The translations under genes and the position numbers were made by a program. Shown in pieces: positions 17,237 through 25,878 of a stretch of DNA of 52,354 nucleotides. The DNA comes from Klebsiella pneumoniae (GTDB taxonomy: Bacteria; Myxococcota_A; UBA796; SXON01). Numbering within the stretch: the first letter of the stretch is position 1; every line of letters starts with the position of its first letter. The notes under the pieces were generated by a model. The model made no database searches. It was not told where the DNA came from and saw only the letters and a program-made list of their open reading frames with translations. The DNA is taken from contig CAMAWH010000035.1 in the NCBI GenBank assembly GCA_945861635.1, positions 1 through 52,354 on the forward strand, in the 5' to 3' direction.

Positions 17237-18157
17237 ATGCCGGTGCCCCGCCGCCGCCTCCTCCTCGGGCTCGCCCTCTCGGCGTTGGCGCTGGCATGTG
17301 GCAGGGTGGGCACCGATTGGGGGGTCTGGATCATTCGCGGCATTGGGCAGCGGTTGGCCGGAAACGGCGCGTTGTCTTGGCAGGATCGGGAGGGAGAGTG
17401 GAGAGACATCGCCGTGGAGGATGCGTCGCGTCGGGCGTGGAATCGTCGTGACGCGTTCCTCCACGTTGGATGGGAAGCCGCGGCGCCCGGGCTGGACCTC
17501 GCGGACCTCTACGTGCGTCGAGCACCCGACCCTCGCTCCGTTGATCTCGCGCTCGTACGGGTCGATTCATCGTTGTGGTCGCTCTCCGTGGTCGGAAACA
17601 ACGACTGGTCCCCTCGCCCCATCGCGGCGTTTGCCGTGGCGGAACGGTTCGCGGTCACCGTGAATGCGTCCTATTTCTCGGCGGAAGGTCCGCTGGGTTT
17701 GGTCGTGAGCGGCGGCGAATCGCGGAATCGGCAGGTCGCGCACCGCGCCGCCCACTTCACGGTCATCGGCGGGCGGCCCCACATCGTCAACCAACGGCGC
17801 GCCGACGTCACCGGAATTGAAGAGGGGTTTCAGGGCTTCCCGGCGATCATGAGCGCTGGGCGGACCTATGGGTACATGCGCGTCGGCGGGCGCGGCTTCG
17901 ACGTATGGCGAGTCGAGCGTCGAACCGCCGCATGTATCGATCACGATCGCATGCTCGTTCTGCTTGTTACGGACACTGTCCTCGGTGGACTGAGCCTCGA
18001 CGAGCTTGCGACGATTCTGGGTGGACTCGGCTGCGTCGATGCGATGGGATTCGACGGCGGGTCGAGCACGGGCTTGGCGATTCGGGCCGGGGACGTCACG
18101 CGGGTCGTGCCCAACCCGGAGCCCGTTCCCGTCGTTCTCGGCGTGCGTCCCCGCTGA
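17237..18157 (+). CDS. phosphodiester glycosidase (NAGPA-domain) lipoprotein
   Basis: A 306-residue exported protein. The lipoprotein signal RRRLLLGLALSALALAC has a lipobox Cys at 21. The body matches the phosphodiester glycosidase/NAGPA family: VTVNASYFS, GFPAIMSAGR, an ACIDHDRMLVLLVTD strand, and the signature MGFDGGSSTGLAI near the C-terminus. Family members cleave N-acetylglucosamine-1-phosphodiester-type bonds or related sugar phosphodiesters at the cell surface (for example in wall polymers). The actual substrate is unknown. Pairing with the divergent alkaline-phosphatase-superfamily gene suggests, but does not prove, a shared phosphodiester theme. Confidence 0.85.
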   Translation: MPVPRRRLLLGLALSALALACGRVGTDWGVWIIRGIGQRLAGNGALSWQDREGEWRDIAVEDASRRAWNRRDAFLHVGWEAAAPGLDLADLYVRRAPDPRSVDLALVRVDSSLWSLSVVGNNDWSPRPIAAFAVAERFAVTVNASYFSAEGPLGLVVSGGESRNRQVAHRAAHFTVIGGRPHIVNQRRADVTGIEEGFQGFPAIMSAGRTYGYMRVGGRGFDVWRVERRTAACIDHDRMLVLLVTDTVLGGLSLDELATILGGLGCVDAMGFDGGSSTGLAIRAGDVTRVVPNPEPVPVVLGVRPR

Positions 18158-18191
18158 TCCTCCGCGGGTTCGGTTGGGTTAGCCCGTCCGG

Positions 18192-18809
18192 ATGGACTCG
18201 ATGTGGGTGACCCCCGAACGCATCGCGCGTGTCACAGGCGCGCTCGTGGAGCGAATGGGAAGCGTCGTGGCGGTCGCGGAGAGCGTGCGACGCCGCCACA
18301 ACGTCAGCGCGCTCTTGCGGACGTGCGAGGCGTTCGGTGTCCACGAGGTTCACCTCGTCACCCACGGCTTCCGCGCGTCGAAGGGAGCGGCGCGCGGGGC
18401 CGAGCGGTGGGTGAATCGGCGCACCTTTGAAACCGTGGAAGGCTCGGTCGCGGACCTGCGCGCGCGCGGCTTCGCCATCTACGTCGCCGACATTCTGCCC
18501 GGCGCATTCACGCCGGAGAGCCTCCCGATCGACAAGCCGCTCGCCATTCTGTTCGGCAGTGAAGCGCGGGGGGTCAGCGCGTCGGCCCGCGCTCTTGCGG
18601 ATGGTGCGGTTTTCATCCCGATGCGCGGGCTTACCGAATCGCTGAATGTTTCCGTCAGCGCCTCGATTATCCTGCGAACCATCGTGGACCGCCGTCGCGC
18701 GATTGTCGGCGCCGACCTCTCGGTTGAGGAGCAGAACCAATTCATCGCAGAATGGCTCGCCAGCGAGGAACGCGCCGCGCGGGGCATGATGGCGCGCACC
18801 GAGGAGTAG
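18192..18809 (+). CDS. SpoU/TrmH-family RNA 2'-O-methyltransferase
   Basis: A 205-residue SPOUT methyltransferase. The three family motifs are clear: motif 1 RRRHNVSALLRTCEAFGV (catalytic Arg and Asn), motif 2 LAILFGSEARGVS, and motif 3 IPMRGLTESLNVSVSASI, which forms the knot and binds SAM. A C-terminal extension of about 30 residues is present, as in TrmH proteins that methylate G18 of tRNA. The target nucleotide cannot be told from sequence alone. ATG 18192 is used; ATG 18201 is in frame. It converges on the deformylase gene, with a small hairpin between them. Confidence 0.9.
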   Translation: MDSMWVTPERIARVTGALVERMGSVVAVAESVRRRHNVSALLRTCEAFGVHEVHLVTHGFRASKGAARGAERWVNRRTFETVEGSVADLRARGFAIYVADILPGAFTPESLPIDKPLAILFGSEARGVSASARALADGAVFIPMRGLTESLNVSVSASIILRTIVDRRRAIVGADLSVEEQNQFIAEWLASEERAARGMMARTEE

Positions 18810-18813
18810 GCTT

Positions 18814-18828
18814 GGTTCGCCGCGAACT
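18814..18828. terminator. small hairpin between convergent SpoU and deformylase genes
   Basis: GTTCG (18815-18819), loop CCG, CGAAC (18823-18827), with a possible extra G-T pair outside. It lies in the 17-bp gap between two convergent stop codons, so it could serve both strands. The stem is short and lacks a T-run. Confidence 0.3.
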
Positions 18829-19357
18829 ATTCCTCGTCGTCGTCGTCGGACTTCACCGGCGGACCGTGACGGCGAAACTCCTTGAGGAACGTCATCGACT
18901 TCGGCTCGGCTCGATCGATGTACAAAACGCCATCCAGATGATCGCATTCGTGCTGAACGATTCGGGCGGCCCAATCATGCGCCACGAACACCAACGGATC
19001 TCCCGCGCGATCCACCGCGCTCACCCGGACGGAGACGAACCGGCGGACCATCCCGCGCATATCCGGGAGGGACAAACAGCCTTCGTAGCCGGTGGTCGTC
19101 TCGCTCCCTACCGGCGTGACCACCGGATTGATGACGAACATCGGGCCGCTCTCTTCGTCCAACTCAAAGACGACGACGCGCTTGGACACGAAAACCTGCG
19201 GTGCCGCCAATCCGGCGCCGTCCTGCTCGTACATCGATTCCAGAAGATCATCGCAGAACCGCTGGAATTCAGCCGTGGCAACCTCCTCCGAAGGCACGAT
19301 GGCGGCGAGCTGACGAAGGACGGGATGGCCCATGCGGGCAACCTGTAGAATGGCCAT
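18827..19357 (-). CDS. def: peptide deformylase
   Basis: A 176-residue metal-dependent deformylase that removes formyl from nascent N-terminal Met. ATG 19357 is chosen since MAILQVARMGHPVLRQ is the conserved beginning; the longer frame upstream has no support. The active site motifs are GAGLAAPQ (47-54), EGCLS (92-96, metal ligand C94) and HECDH (136-140, metal ligands H136 and H140, catalytic E137). The C-terminus ends in an unusual acidic tail DDDDEE. The partner methionyl-tRNA formyltransferase gene is not adjacent. It is divergent from the ferredoxin gene (78 bp between starts). Confidence 0.96.
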   Translation of the reverse strand: MAILQVARMGHPVLRQLAAIVPSEEVATAEFQRFCDDLLESMYEQDGAGLAAPQVFVSKRVVVFELDEESGPMFVINPVVTPVGSETTTGYEGCLSLPDMRGMVRRFVSVRVSAVDRAGDPLVFVAHDWAARIVQHECDHLDGVLYIDRAEPKSMTFLKEFRRHGPPVKSDDDDEE

Positions 19358-19435
19358 GTGGTTTCCTACCTCACCGATGTGTGCCTTGCAGACGCGCGGG
19401 GATCGGGTAGAACTCCCCATCGACAGGAGCATCTC

Positions 19436-19696
19436 GTGGCCGACTGGAAGAATCGTTGGGAAGACAACGCCGGAGGAACCGCCGTGATCAGCGGCAAGAA
19501 GGTGGGGTTCTTCGTCGATAAGGAATGCATTCTATGTTCGGTCTGCTCCGACGCGGCGCCGACCAACTTCCGCATGTCGGACGCCGAAGATCACGACATC
19601 TGCTACAAGCAGCCCGATAACGAAGAAGAAAAAGCCCAGTGCTACGAGGCGATGGAAAATTGCCCCGTCGAAGCCATTGGGGACAACGGCGAGTAG
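19436..19696 (+). CDS. single-cluster [4Fe-4S] ferredoxin
   Basis: An 86-residue ferredoxin. GTG 19436 is chosen because AGGAG lies 6 bases before it. The cluster ligands are C31, C34 and C37 (CILCSVC) and C76 (NCPVEAI). C56 and C69 are spaced like the disulfide that replaces a second cluster in Desulfovibrio/Bacillus-type ferredoxins. The protein is very acidic (EEEK, DNGE), as expected of a soluble low-potential carrier. It stands alone between the deformylase and cytochrome genes, so its redox partner is not evident here. Confidence 0.9.
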   Translation: MADWKNRWEDNAGGTAVISGKKVGFFVDKECILCSVCSDAAPTNFRMSDAEDHDICYKQPDNEEEKAQCYEAMENCPVEAIGDNGE

Positions 19697-19723
19697 TGAG
19701 GGCGGCCGATCACCTGCGCAAAA

Positions 19724-20185
19724 TCAGCGCGCATGGCGGATCAACGGCCACCTCGTCAAAAAATCGAAGTCGGGCGAGGTATCGACGGTGTGGCAACTCA
19801 GGCACCCCGCCGCTCCGGCGATCCGTCGGCCATAGGCCCGCTTCCGTACGGGCGAGGCCATTACATGCTCACTTCCGGGGCCATGACACGCCTCGCAGCC
19901 CACGCCAGAAAGGGAGACGTCGGCCGCGCCTTGCCAGCCGGACGGGCGTCCGAACCCGACGACGTGACACGGCAGGCACGACGGATTGTGGGAGGACTGC
20001 GCGGAGACGAGCGTTTCGTAGGCCGCCGCGTGCCGTGACGAACGCCACGTTGCTGCCTGCGCGGCGTGGCATGCCGTGCATGCTTGTGTTCCGACGAACG
20101 TTGGAGAGGAGCGGGCATCCGGTACAGGGGCCGGATGTGCGCAGGCGGAGATCACCGCAACCACGAAGGCGGCGCCGCGAATCAC
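19724..20185 (-). CDS. tetraheme c-type cytochrome lipoprotein (c554-like)
   Basis: A 153-residue exported multiheme cytochrome. The signal has a lipobox-like VISAC (Cys15). Four heme motifs are visible: CTACH (36-40), CLPCH (70-74), CEACH (97-101) and CLSCH (128-132). The spacing and the sequence GVGCEACHGPGSEH are typical of cytochrome c554-type proteins. The start ATG overlaps the stop of the upstream UshA-like gene by 4 bp, so the two are translationally coupled and probably act together on the outer side of a membrane. Confidence 0.9.
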   Translation of the reverse strand: MIRGAAFVVAVISACAHPAPVPDARSSPTFVGTQACTACHAAQAATWRSSRHAAAYETLVSAQSSHNPSCLPCHVVGFGRPSGWQGAADVSLSGVGCEACHGPGSEHVMASPVRKRAYGRRIAGAAGCLSCHTVDTSPDFDFLTRWPLIRHAR

Positions 20186-21189
20186 GGCCCGTAGATCTGC
20201 TTCTGCGCAGCGTCGATGGCGGTGCGGGCGCGACGCTGGAGCGCAAGCAGCGCCGGATCGTCCGGCACTTCCGGGTCGAGGTCTATCTTCCGATCGTGCG
20301 CGACCTGAATCTGCCCGCGATCAAGCTGCACTCTCAGCTCGCCGACGCGCATGGTTTCGTAGTTCGCAAACGTCCAAATCGTGGACCGCATCCGCACCGG
20401 ATCCATCGACTCCCTGTGCGTCTCCGTGTCGATGACCACATCGATGGCGGGAACGCGCCTCACCAGCGCACGCGCAGCGTCGGACGCCGCGTACTGCAGG
20501 AGAATGACGACGTCGGATTGCGCCGCCAATTCCTCCAGAACGCCCTCGGCAGACGCCGGCGGCGCCACGGCGTAGCCAGGCGCATCGCTCATCGTGATCC
20601 CAGGTGCGGTGATGCCGGTGATGCCAATGCGGACGCCGTTTCGGGTGACGATGACGTACCGACGGATGTTCGGCCCCGTCACGTTGGCGGAGACGACGGG
20701 TAGCGCCGCAAGCGTGCCCGGGTCAGGCCCCATCGCCAGCACGCCGGCGCTCGACGCGATGCCCGCAAGGTCGTGGTACGTCACGTTCAGCGCGTCCCAT
20801 TCTCCCGCTGCCAGGCCGTCGACCATCCACCGATTCATGACGGCGACATCCGGCCTCAGCGCGCCATCCAGCCCGATGGCGTCTTCCAACCAGTATCCGC
20901 CGTGTACGCGCACGCTCGCGATGTTTTGCGTCGCGGCATCGGCGTAGGCCTCAAGGCGGGCGAGCGAGCCCCGCGGGCGACGTGGGCAGCCGCACGTTTC
21001 AACGGAGCCCTTGTGCTCCGCAGCGTAGATGATCACGAGGTCCGCCGGGGCGGTGGAGAGCCGCGCGCGAAGGGAGCCCTCCACGACGGACTCTTCCGTG
21101 ACGTCGGCGTCACGGGGCGGGAGCGGCGGCGCGGGCGACGCCGCACGAACCGGTCGCATCGCGCACGCGAGGAGCAGGACCGACAGCAT
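20182..21189 (-). CDS. UshA/5'-nucleotidase-like lipoprotein with CGC motif
   Basis: A 335-residue protein related to the metallophosphoesterase half of UshA-type 5'-nucleotidases. A lipoprotein signal (MLSVLLLAC) comes first. Where true phosphatases have the metal-binding D-x-H it has IIYAAEHKGSVETCGCPRR (C66, C68) followed by GSLARLEAY. This CGC-containing variant is known from proteins linked with multiheme cytochromes. Later metal ligands are eroded too, so hydrolase activity is doubtful and a redox or metal-binding role is possible. It overlaps the tetraheme cytochrome gene by 4 bp. Its start is 20 bp from the divergent GT87 gene. Confidence 0.78.
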   Translation of the reverse strand: MLSVLLLACAMRPVRAASPAPPLPPRDADVTEESVVEGSLRARLSTAPADLVIIYAAEHKGSVETCGCPRRPRGSLARLEAYADAATQNIASVRVHGGYWLEDAIGLDGALRPDVAVMNRWMVDGLAAGEWDALNVTYHDLAGIASSAGVLAMGPDPGTLAALPVVSANVTGPNIRRYVIVTRNGVRIGITGITAPGITMSDAPGYAVAPPASAEGVLEELAAQSDVVILLQYAASDAARALVRRVPAIDVVIDTETHRESMDPVRMRSTIWTFANYETMRVGELRVQLDRGQIQVAHDRKIDLDPEVPDDPALLALQRRARTAIDAAQKQIYGP

Positions 21190-21209
21190 CGTGTGAAGCT
21201 ATCGCGCCC

Positions 21210-22442
21210 ATGCGTCGCGCCCTGTACGCCCTCGCGCTTGTCCTCCACGTCTGGCTGCAGGTGGCGCCGGCCGTGGGCAAGGTGCACGCCGACCGCGGCG
21301 GCAAGGACTTCTCCAGCTACTATTACGCTGCAGCCGCCGCCAGAGACGGAAAAGACCCCTACGATACGGCGCTTCTCTCCAAACTCGCGCGCAAGGACCA
21401 CACGCGACGCGCGGTAAACCCGTACTTCTACCCGCCGCCGTTCGTCCTGACGATGCTTTGGGCGCCATCCTTCACCTTGCACCATGCGTATTGGATGATG
21501 CTCGTCGCGAACGAGATATTGCTGGTGACATGCCTCGCGGCGCTGCACCGTTGGTTTGCCGTGCCTGCGTGGGCGTTGGCGCTCCTGATCGCCAGCTACT
21601 CGCCGATTCCCGACCATGCCTGGATGGGGCAAGCGAACCTGCTCGCGCTGCTTCCCTCGCTCGCCGGACTGGCTCTCGCCCGCGGAGAATCCCGTCGATA
21701 CGATCTGGCGGGAGGCGTGCTGGTGGGCCTCTCCGCGATGCTAAAGATGTCGCCGGCGTTGTTCCTTTTGTATTGGGGGTTGCGCCGCAACTGGACCGCG
21801 ATTGCCGGTGCCGTCACGACGGCCATGGCGCTGTCCGTGATCGCGCTCCCGTTCGTTTCCTTCTCGCAACAAATCGTGTTCTATCGCGATATTTTACCCG
21901 GGTTCGCGTCCGGAGACTACCACGGCCTCACCGTGCCGATTTCGCTGCCCGCCAACCATTCGATCCCTGACATGTGGAACCGCCTGCTTCCAAGCGGTGG
22001 GGATCTCCTGAGTTCGGGCGCGCGCATCGGAAGTGGAATCTGCACGCTTTCGATGATCGCCCTGTGGGCGTGGGCCTGTCGGAAGCGCGGCAACGAGCCG
22101 GCGGTGCTCGGCGCGCTCACCGTGATGATGGTCGTCACGCCCGTGTACACCTACGAACACCACCTCGTCTTTCTCCTCCTCGCCGTCGGTGCCGCGGCAC
22201 GCGTATCCCCTGCCTTTGGCCTCACGTATTTCTTCCTGGCGTGGCCGCTCACGCGCCTTCGACAGACGCAGGGATGGGCTCCGGACGGGATGGACCCCTG
22301 GCTACGAGAATCCAAGTTTCTCGCAGAACTATCGCTATTCGCGCTGTGCCTCTGGGCGCACCGCCGGACACTGGCGCTCCAGTCCCTCGCTATCCGCCCG
22401 CCCGCTCCGACACCAGATGCCGCTTCGGCGTCACCGCCTTGA
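21210..22442 (+). CDS. GT87 (DUF2029) polytopic membrane glycosyltransferase
   Basis: A 410-residue integral membrane protein with about ten hydrophobic segments. It carries the GT87/GT-C pattern: an early loop [20 protein letters not shown], then [37 protein letters not shown] and LPANHSI. Relatives transfer mannose or arabinose from polyprenyl-phosphate sugars on the outer face of the inner membrane. Substrate here is unknown and no glycan cluster surrounds it. Its 3' end overlaps the convergent ferredoxin gene by 53 bp. Confidence 0.85.
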   Translation: MRRALYALALVLHVWLQVAPAVGKVHADRGGKDFSSYYYAAAAARDGKDPYDTALLSKLARKDHTRRAVNPYFYPPPFVLTMLWAPSFTLHHAYWMMLVANEILLVTCLAALHRWFAVPAWALALLIASYSPIPDHAWMGQANLLALLPSLAGLALARGESRRYDLAGGVLVGLSAMLKMSPALFLLYWGLRRNWTAIAGAVTTAMALSVIALPFVSFSQQIVFYRDILPGFASGDYHGLTVPISLPANHSIPDMWNRLLPSGGDLLSSGARIGSGICTLSMIALWAWACRKRGNEPAVLGALTVMMVVTPVYTYEHHLVFLLLAVGAAARVSPAFGLTYFFLAWPLTRLRQTQGWAPDGMDPWLRESKFLAELSLFALCLWAHRRTLALQSLAIRPPAPTPDAASASPP

Positions 22443-22725
22443 AGGCGTCCGCATCCACTGGCGCAGCCTTCTTTCGCGTCAAGATGGGCCACAACGGCGC
22501 GAGGCGCGCGTTCAACTCAATGTAGGCCTCGTACTTCCCGGGAACATCCTCGGCGAAATAGATGGCCTGCACCGGGCAGGCCTCGACACAGGCGGCGCAG
22601 TCGATGCACTCCGCAGGGTCGATCGCCAGCATGTTTTCGCCCTCGTGAAAGCAGTCCACGGGGCAAACTTCCACACAATCCGTGTACTTGCACTTCACGC
22701 ACGGGTCGGTGACGACGAAAGCCAT
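22390..22725 (-). CDS. fdxA: 7Fe ferredoxin (FdxA type)
   Basis: A 111-residue ferredoxin with both clusters in the Azotobacter FdI arrangement. The [3Fe-4S] ligands are C9, C17 and C50, the [4Fe-4S] ligands C21, C40, C43 and C46, and the extra C12 corresponds to the free cysteine. The C-terminal half ([17 protein letters not shown]) is the usual FdxA extension. It is the last gene of the minus-strand run that begins with two B12-type radical SAM enzymes, 24 bp after the double protease gene, so it could supply their electrons. A TACACT element (22731-22736, minus strand) close to the ATG might allow separate leaderless expression. Confidence 0.93.
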   Translation of the reverse strand: MAFVVTDPCVKCKYTDCVEVCPVDCFHEGENMLAIDPAECIDCAACVEACPVQAIYFAEDVPGKYEAYIELNARLAPLWPILTRKKAAPVDADAFKAVTPKRHLVSERAGG

Positions 22726-22749
22726 CCGCGAGTGTAACGTCGCCGCCGG

Positions 22750-25572
22750 CTAAAGCGGGGTGCGCAGCCACCCCGCGGCCCCGTGCACGAGCTCGAAGGT
22801 CGGCCAGTAGTCAGCGTCCTGCTTCAGCGTGATGACCTCGGTTCGTCCAGCCAAATCCCGGAGCGTCAGCCGGACGGTTCCCGCTCGTCCCCGCACCGCC
22901 GCAACAAACGCGTCCAGGTCCAGCGTGGGGGTGTCGTCCACCGCCATGATGCGCTTTGTTCCGGTCAAACGATGCTGATCCGCCGGCGATCCGTACCATC
23001 CGAACGCCACATATACGCCCTCGAGTGGAACCCCCCGCTGAATGGAAACCGGAAACTGCGGTTCGTGCAGCAGCGCTCCCGCCCACACCACCGCACGCGC
23101 CAATCCTTGGGCCGGCAAGCGCACCGGGTGTACGGACACGTCCACCGGGAGCCCATCCCGCCAGACTCGCAACGCCACAATATCGGCATGCGCAGCCGCT
23201 TCCACCTCCGCAAAGCGCACGACGGGCCTGCCGCCGACCGCCACCAGAATGTCGCCCGGACGCAGCATCCGCGCGGCCTCGGTGCCGGCCGCAAGCCGGT
23301 GCACCGCCAAAACCTGCGCGCGCCCCGGATTGTGTTCGACCAACGCCGCCGCCTCGCTGGCCGGCAAGCCGCGATCCCGCGCGCTCGCGACCGACAGCGT
23401 CTCCCACGCAACGCCCAGCGTGCGCGTATCCGGCGTTTCACCTCGGCGGAGGGGGCCAACGATGGCATCGAGCACCGCGCTCTCGATTCCCCAAAAGTTT
23501 TCGCGCGGCTTGTCGGCGCCATCAAGAAAGCTTGCCTGATACGCCCGAATGTGGCCGGCCTTGTCCACCAGCACGCCACCCCGGTTCAGCGGCGCGCCCT
23601 CGATGACCACCACGTCCAGGTTGTATTCCCGAAAACCCGGCGTTCTCGGCTGAGAGAGCTGCATCGGGTAGTTCCCGGTCACCTTGGTCTCCCCCCAGAC
23701 CACCTGCTGACGGTTGTCGAGCCCCACCTGCGTCAACGCCTCACGACGCGTAACGGGCTTGGTGTTGAACACCGCCGTCGTAAGCGGCGTCGTACCGATC
23801 GACGCAGGATCGTAGCGAACAACCGCCAGATCGTGGTTGGGATCGATGAATACCACGCTCGCCGGCACCCGGAGTGCGCCGGCCACGCTGACCCACACAT
23901 CCGCAAGCGCCACGGGCACCGTGTTCCGATCGCACAGCACCAGACCCTGTTTCGCGTCCACGACGAGCCCGAGGCCGGTGAACGACTCTCCGCCTACCCC
24001 TTCCGTCCGGTACGGGAGCGCCGCCTCCACAGTGACGAGGGAGCGCGCTACGCGTTCGGCCACGCGCGACTTCGCGGTAGGCAGCGCCACGGTTTCGGGA
24101 CCGCGGGCCCCCGCAAGCGGCGGCGCGGGAAGGTCCACGCACGGCCAACGTCCCGTGACGTCGTCCCGTTCGCAGTGGCGCATCGGGAACCATCCGCGCT
24201 CGTTCGTCAACACGCCGACGCGCTCCTGTTTGTCCTCCAGTCCGCGGAACCGGACCTGCACACGCTCTCCGTCAGGAAGCGCGGATAGAACAGCCTCCGC
24301 CGCCCCGAGATCGGGTGTCGGCGCCCCGGCGATCGCGACGATCACGGCACCATCAGCAACCCCGGCCCGTTGGAGCGCATATCCGTTGGTTGCGACGTAC
24401 ACGACGCCCGTCGGTTCGTTGTGGTTACGCGCCTGCTGGAACGAGAGGGAATTCAGGATCGCGCCCCCGTATTCGAGATAGCTGGACGGCGTAATCGCAT
24501 GCAGATCTTGCACGGAAATCGTCAATTTCAGCGGTTTTCCACCCCGCTCGACCTCCAACTGCACGGTGCTCCCAACGTTATCGTCCATCGCCGCCTCAAG
24601 CGGTACGTACGTCGTGACTACCGCGCCGTTGAGGCGCGTTACCACGTCTCCCGGCTTGAGCAGATCCGAAGCTGTTCCCTTTGGAATAACGCGATCGACG
24701 ATCAGAACCCCCGTTTCGTTCGGCCGCTCGGCGCGAATCGCCGCCTCCGTCTCGGGGGGCAGGCCGAGGCGCTTGGCTTCGGCAAACGAAGGATGGGTGA
24801 AGACGGCCTGAATCGTGCCTCGGGTGACCGGGAGTCCCGCCTGGATCCGCGCAAGGGCGCGTACGACGCGGTCAAGAGGCAGGTAGAAGCTTGAGGCCGC
24901 CTCACCACGCGCGCCGGCGTTCAGTGCGATGACGTGGCCGTGAATATCGAGCACTGGAGATCCCGACGACCCCCCGGAGGTGGACGACGCCGCCTGCATG
25001 TAGAACGTATTGAAATCATTGTACTTGTCCCCGCCATAGGCCGGCGCCTCGCGGTCGATCCGCGCGAGCGTGCCGGAGAGAATCGAGATCTTCTCCCCCG
25101 CATCGTTTCCGACAACGCGCAGGTCAACCCCGACTTTTGCGTGCTCTGGCAGAAGCGGAAGCGCCACGAGAGACATGTGCTTCACGGCGCGTGGATCGAA
25201 CTTGAAGAACCCGAAATCGTGAATGGGGTCCCGGTAGATCGGGATGAGCGGCACCTCCTCGTTGTTGAGGAAGACCGCCTCGCTCACGACGGGGCCGGGC
25301 GTGACGACGTGCCGGTTCGTCAGGAGGATGCCCCGTTCGGCATCCACGACAAACGCCGTCGCAACCGATGTTCCTGCGCGCTCGGTATCGAATGCGCGGG
25401 TGGCGCGGTTGCGGACGGACACGACCGCCGGCGTGACGCGGTCGAGCGTGGCAGCCCAATCGTCGAGCGACGGCTTCGGCGCAGGCGCGGCGACGAGCGG
25501 TCCCGCGAGCGCAGGCGGTCCAGAGAGCAGGAAGAGAAGCGAAAGAAGACTACGCGCGGCGATCAGAACCAT
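22750..25572 (-). CDS. exported double HtrA-type protease (Nma111-like), second module degenerate
   Basis: A 940-residue protein with the architecture of yeast Nma111/Ynm3: protease, PDZ-like, PDZ-like, protease-like, PDZ-like region, PDZ-like region. A Sec signal (SLLFLLSGPPALA) makes it exported. The first trypsin-like domain has an intact triad: H88 (LLTNRHVV), D119 (DPIHDFGFF) and S203 (GGSSGSPV, the same GSSGSP form as Nma111). The second keeps the Asp (DPNHDLAVV) but has Asn for His (LCDRNTV) and lacks the Ser (APLNRGGV), so it should be inactive. It sits 40 bp after the small Pro/Ala-rich gene and 24 bp before fdxA. Confidence 0.88.
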   Translation of the reverse strand: MVLIAARSLLSLLFLLSGPPALAGPLVAAPAPKPSLDDWAATLDRVTPAVVSVRNRATRAFDTERAGTSVATAFVVDAERGILLTNRHVVTPGPVVSEAVFLNNEEVPLIPIYRDPIHDFGFFKFDPRAVKHMSLVALPLLPEHAKVGVDLRVVGNDAGEKISILSGTLARIDREAPAYGGDKYNDFNTFYMQAASSTSGGSSGSPVLDIHGHVIALNAGARGEAASSFYLPLDRVVRALARIQAGLPVTRGTIQAVFTHPSFAEAKRLGLPPETEAAIRAERPNETGVLIVDRVIPKGTASDLLKPGDVVTRLNGAVVTTYVPLEAAMDDNVGSTVQLEVERGGKPLKLTISVQDLHAITPSSYLEYGGAILNSLSFQQARNHNEPTGVVYVATNGYALQRAGVADGAVIVAIAGAPTPDLGAAEAVLSALPDGERVQVRFRGLEDKQERVGVLTNERGWFPMRHCERDDVTGRWPCVDLPAPPLAGARGPETVALPTAKSRVAERVARSLVTVEAALPYRTEGVGGESFTGLGLVVDAKQGLVLCDRNTVPVALADVWVSVAGALRVPASVVFIDPNHDLAVVRYDPASIGTTPLTTAVFNTKPVTRREALTQVGLDNRQQVVWGETKVTGNYPMQLSQPRTPGFREYNLDVVVIEGAPLNRGGVLVDKAGHIRAYQASFLDGADKPRENFWGIESAVLDAIVGPLRRGETPDTRTLGVAWETLSVASARDRGLPASEAAALVEHNPGRAQVLAVHRLAAGTEAARMLRPGDILVAVGGRPVVRFAEVEAAAHADIVALRVWRDGLPVDVSVHPVRLPAQGLARAVVWAGALLHEPQFPVSIQRGVPLEGVYVAFGWYGSPADQHRLTGTKRIMAVDDTPTLDLDAFVAAVRGRAGTVRLTLRDLAGRTEVITLKQDADYWPTFELVHGAAGWLRTPL

Positions 25573-25612
25573 CCCGCCAACAGAACGCGGCCCGCGGACG
25601 CGGTCAACGCGG

Positions 25613-25876
25613 CTACTTGGTCAGATTCTTCGTCTCCGGCTCGGTGCCCGGATTCGTAGCGTCCCAACCGTCCGTGTCATTCTGGAGGTACCAGGGCAAG
25701 GGTTCCGCTGCGGCCGGGAACTCCGCCTTCCCGGCGGGGGCGGCGAGCGGAGCGACGGGCGGAGCAACGGGCGGAGCGGCGGCGGGTACGCGCGCGACGC
25801 CTGGCACCGGCTTCGCCATGGGAGCCGGCGCACCCGTTCGGCCCAGAATGCCCTTGATCCGGTCGCGGAGGCCCAT
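25613..25876 (-). CDS. small Pro/Ala-rich protein coupled to radical SAM genes
   Basis: An 87-residue protein of unknown function. It has a basic amphipathic N-terminus (MGLRDRIKGILGR), a disordered Pro/Ala/Val linker (APPVAPPVAPLAAPAG) and a distinct C-terminal block PWYLQNDTDGWDATNP with two Trp and a Tyr. Its ATG is 2 bases after the stop of the upstream B12-type radical SAM gene, so translation is coupled. The composition follows the high-GC codon bias of real genes. It may be a substrate, carrier or partner of the two radical SAM enzymes, or a small adaptor; nothing in sequence proves which. No signal peptide is visible. Confidence 0.65.
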   Translation of the reverse strand: MGLRDRIKGILGRTGAPAPMAKPVPGVARVPAAAPPVAPPVAPLAAPAGKAEFPAAAEPLPWYLQNDTDGWDATNPGTEPETKNLTK

Positions 25877-25878
25877 GA

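Noticed and set aside
22783..24288. 501-codon open frame on the plus strand opposite the double protease
   Set aside because: The protease modules on the other strand are clearly conserved; the peptide is His/Arg-rich noise.
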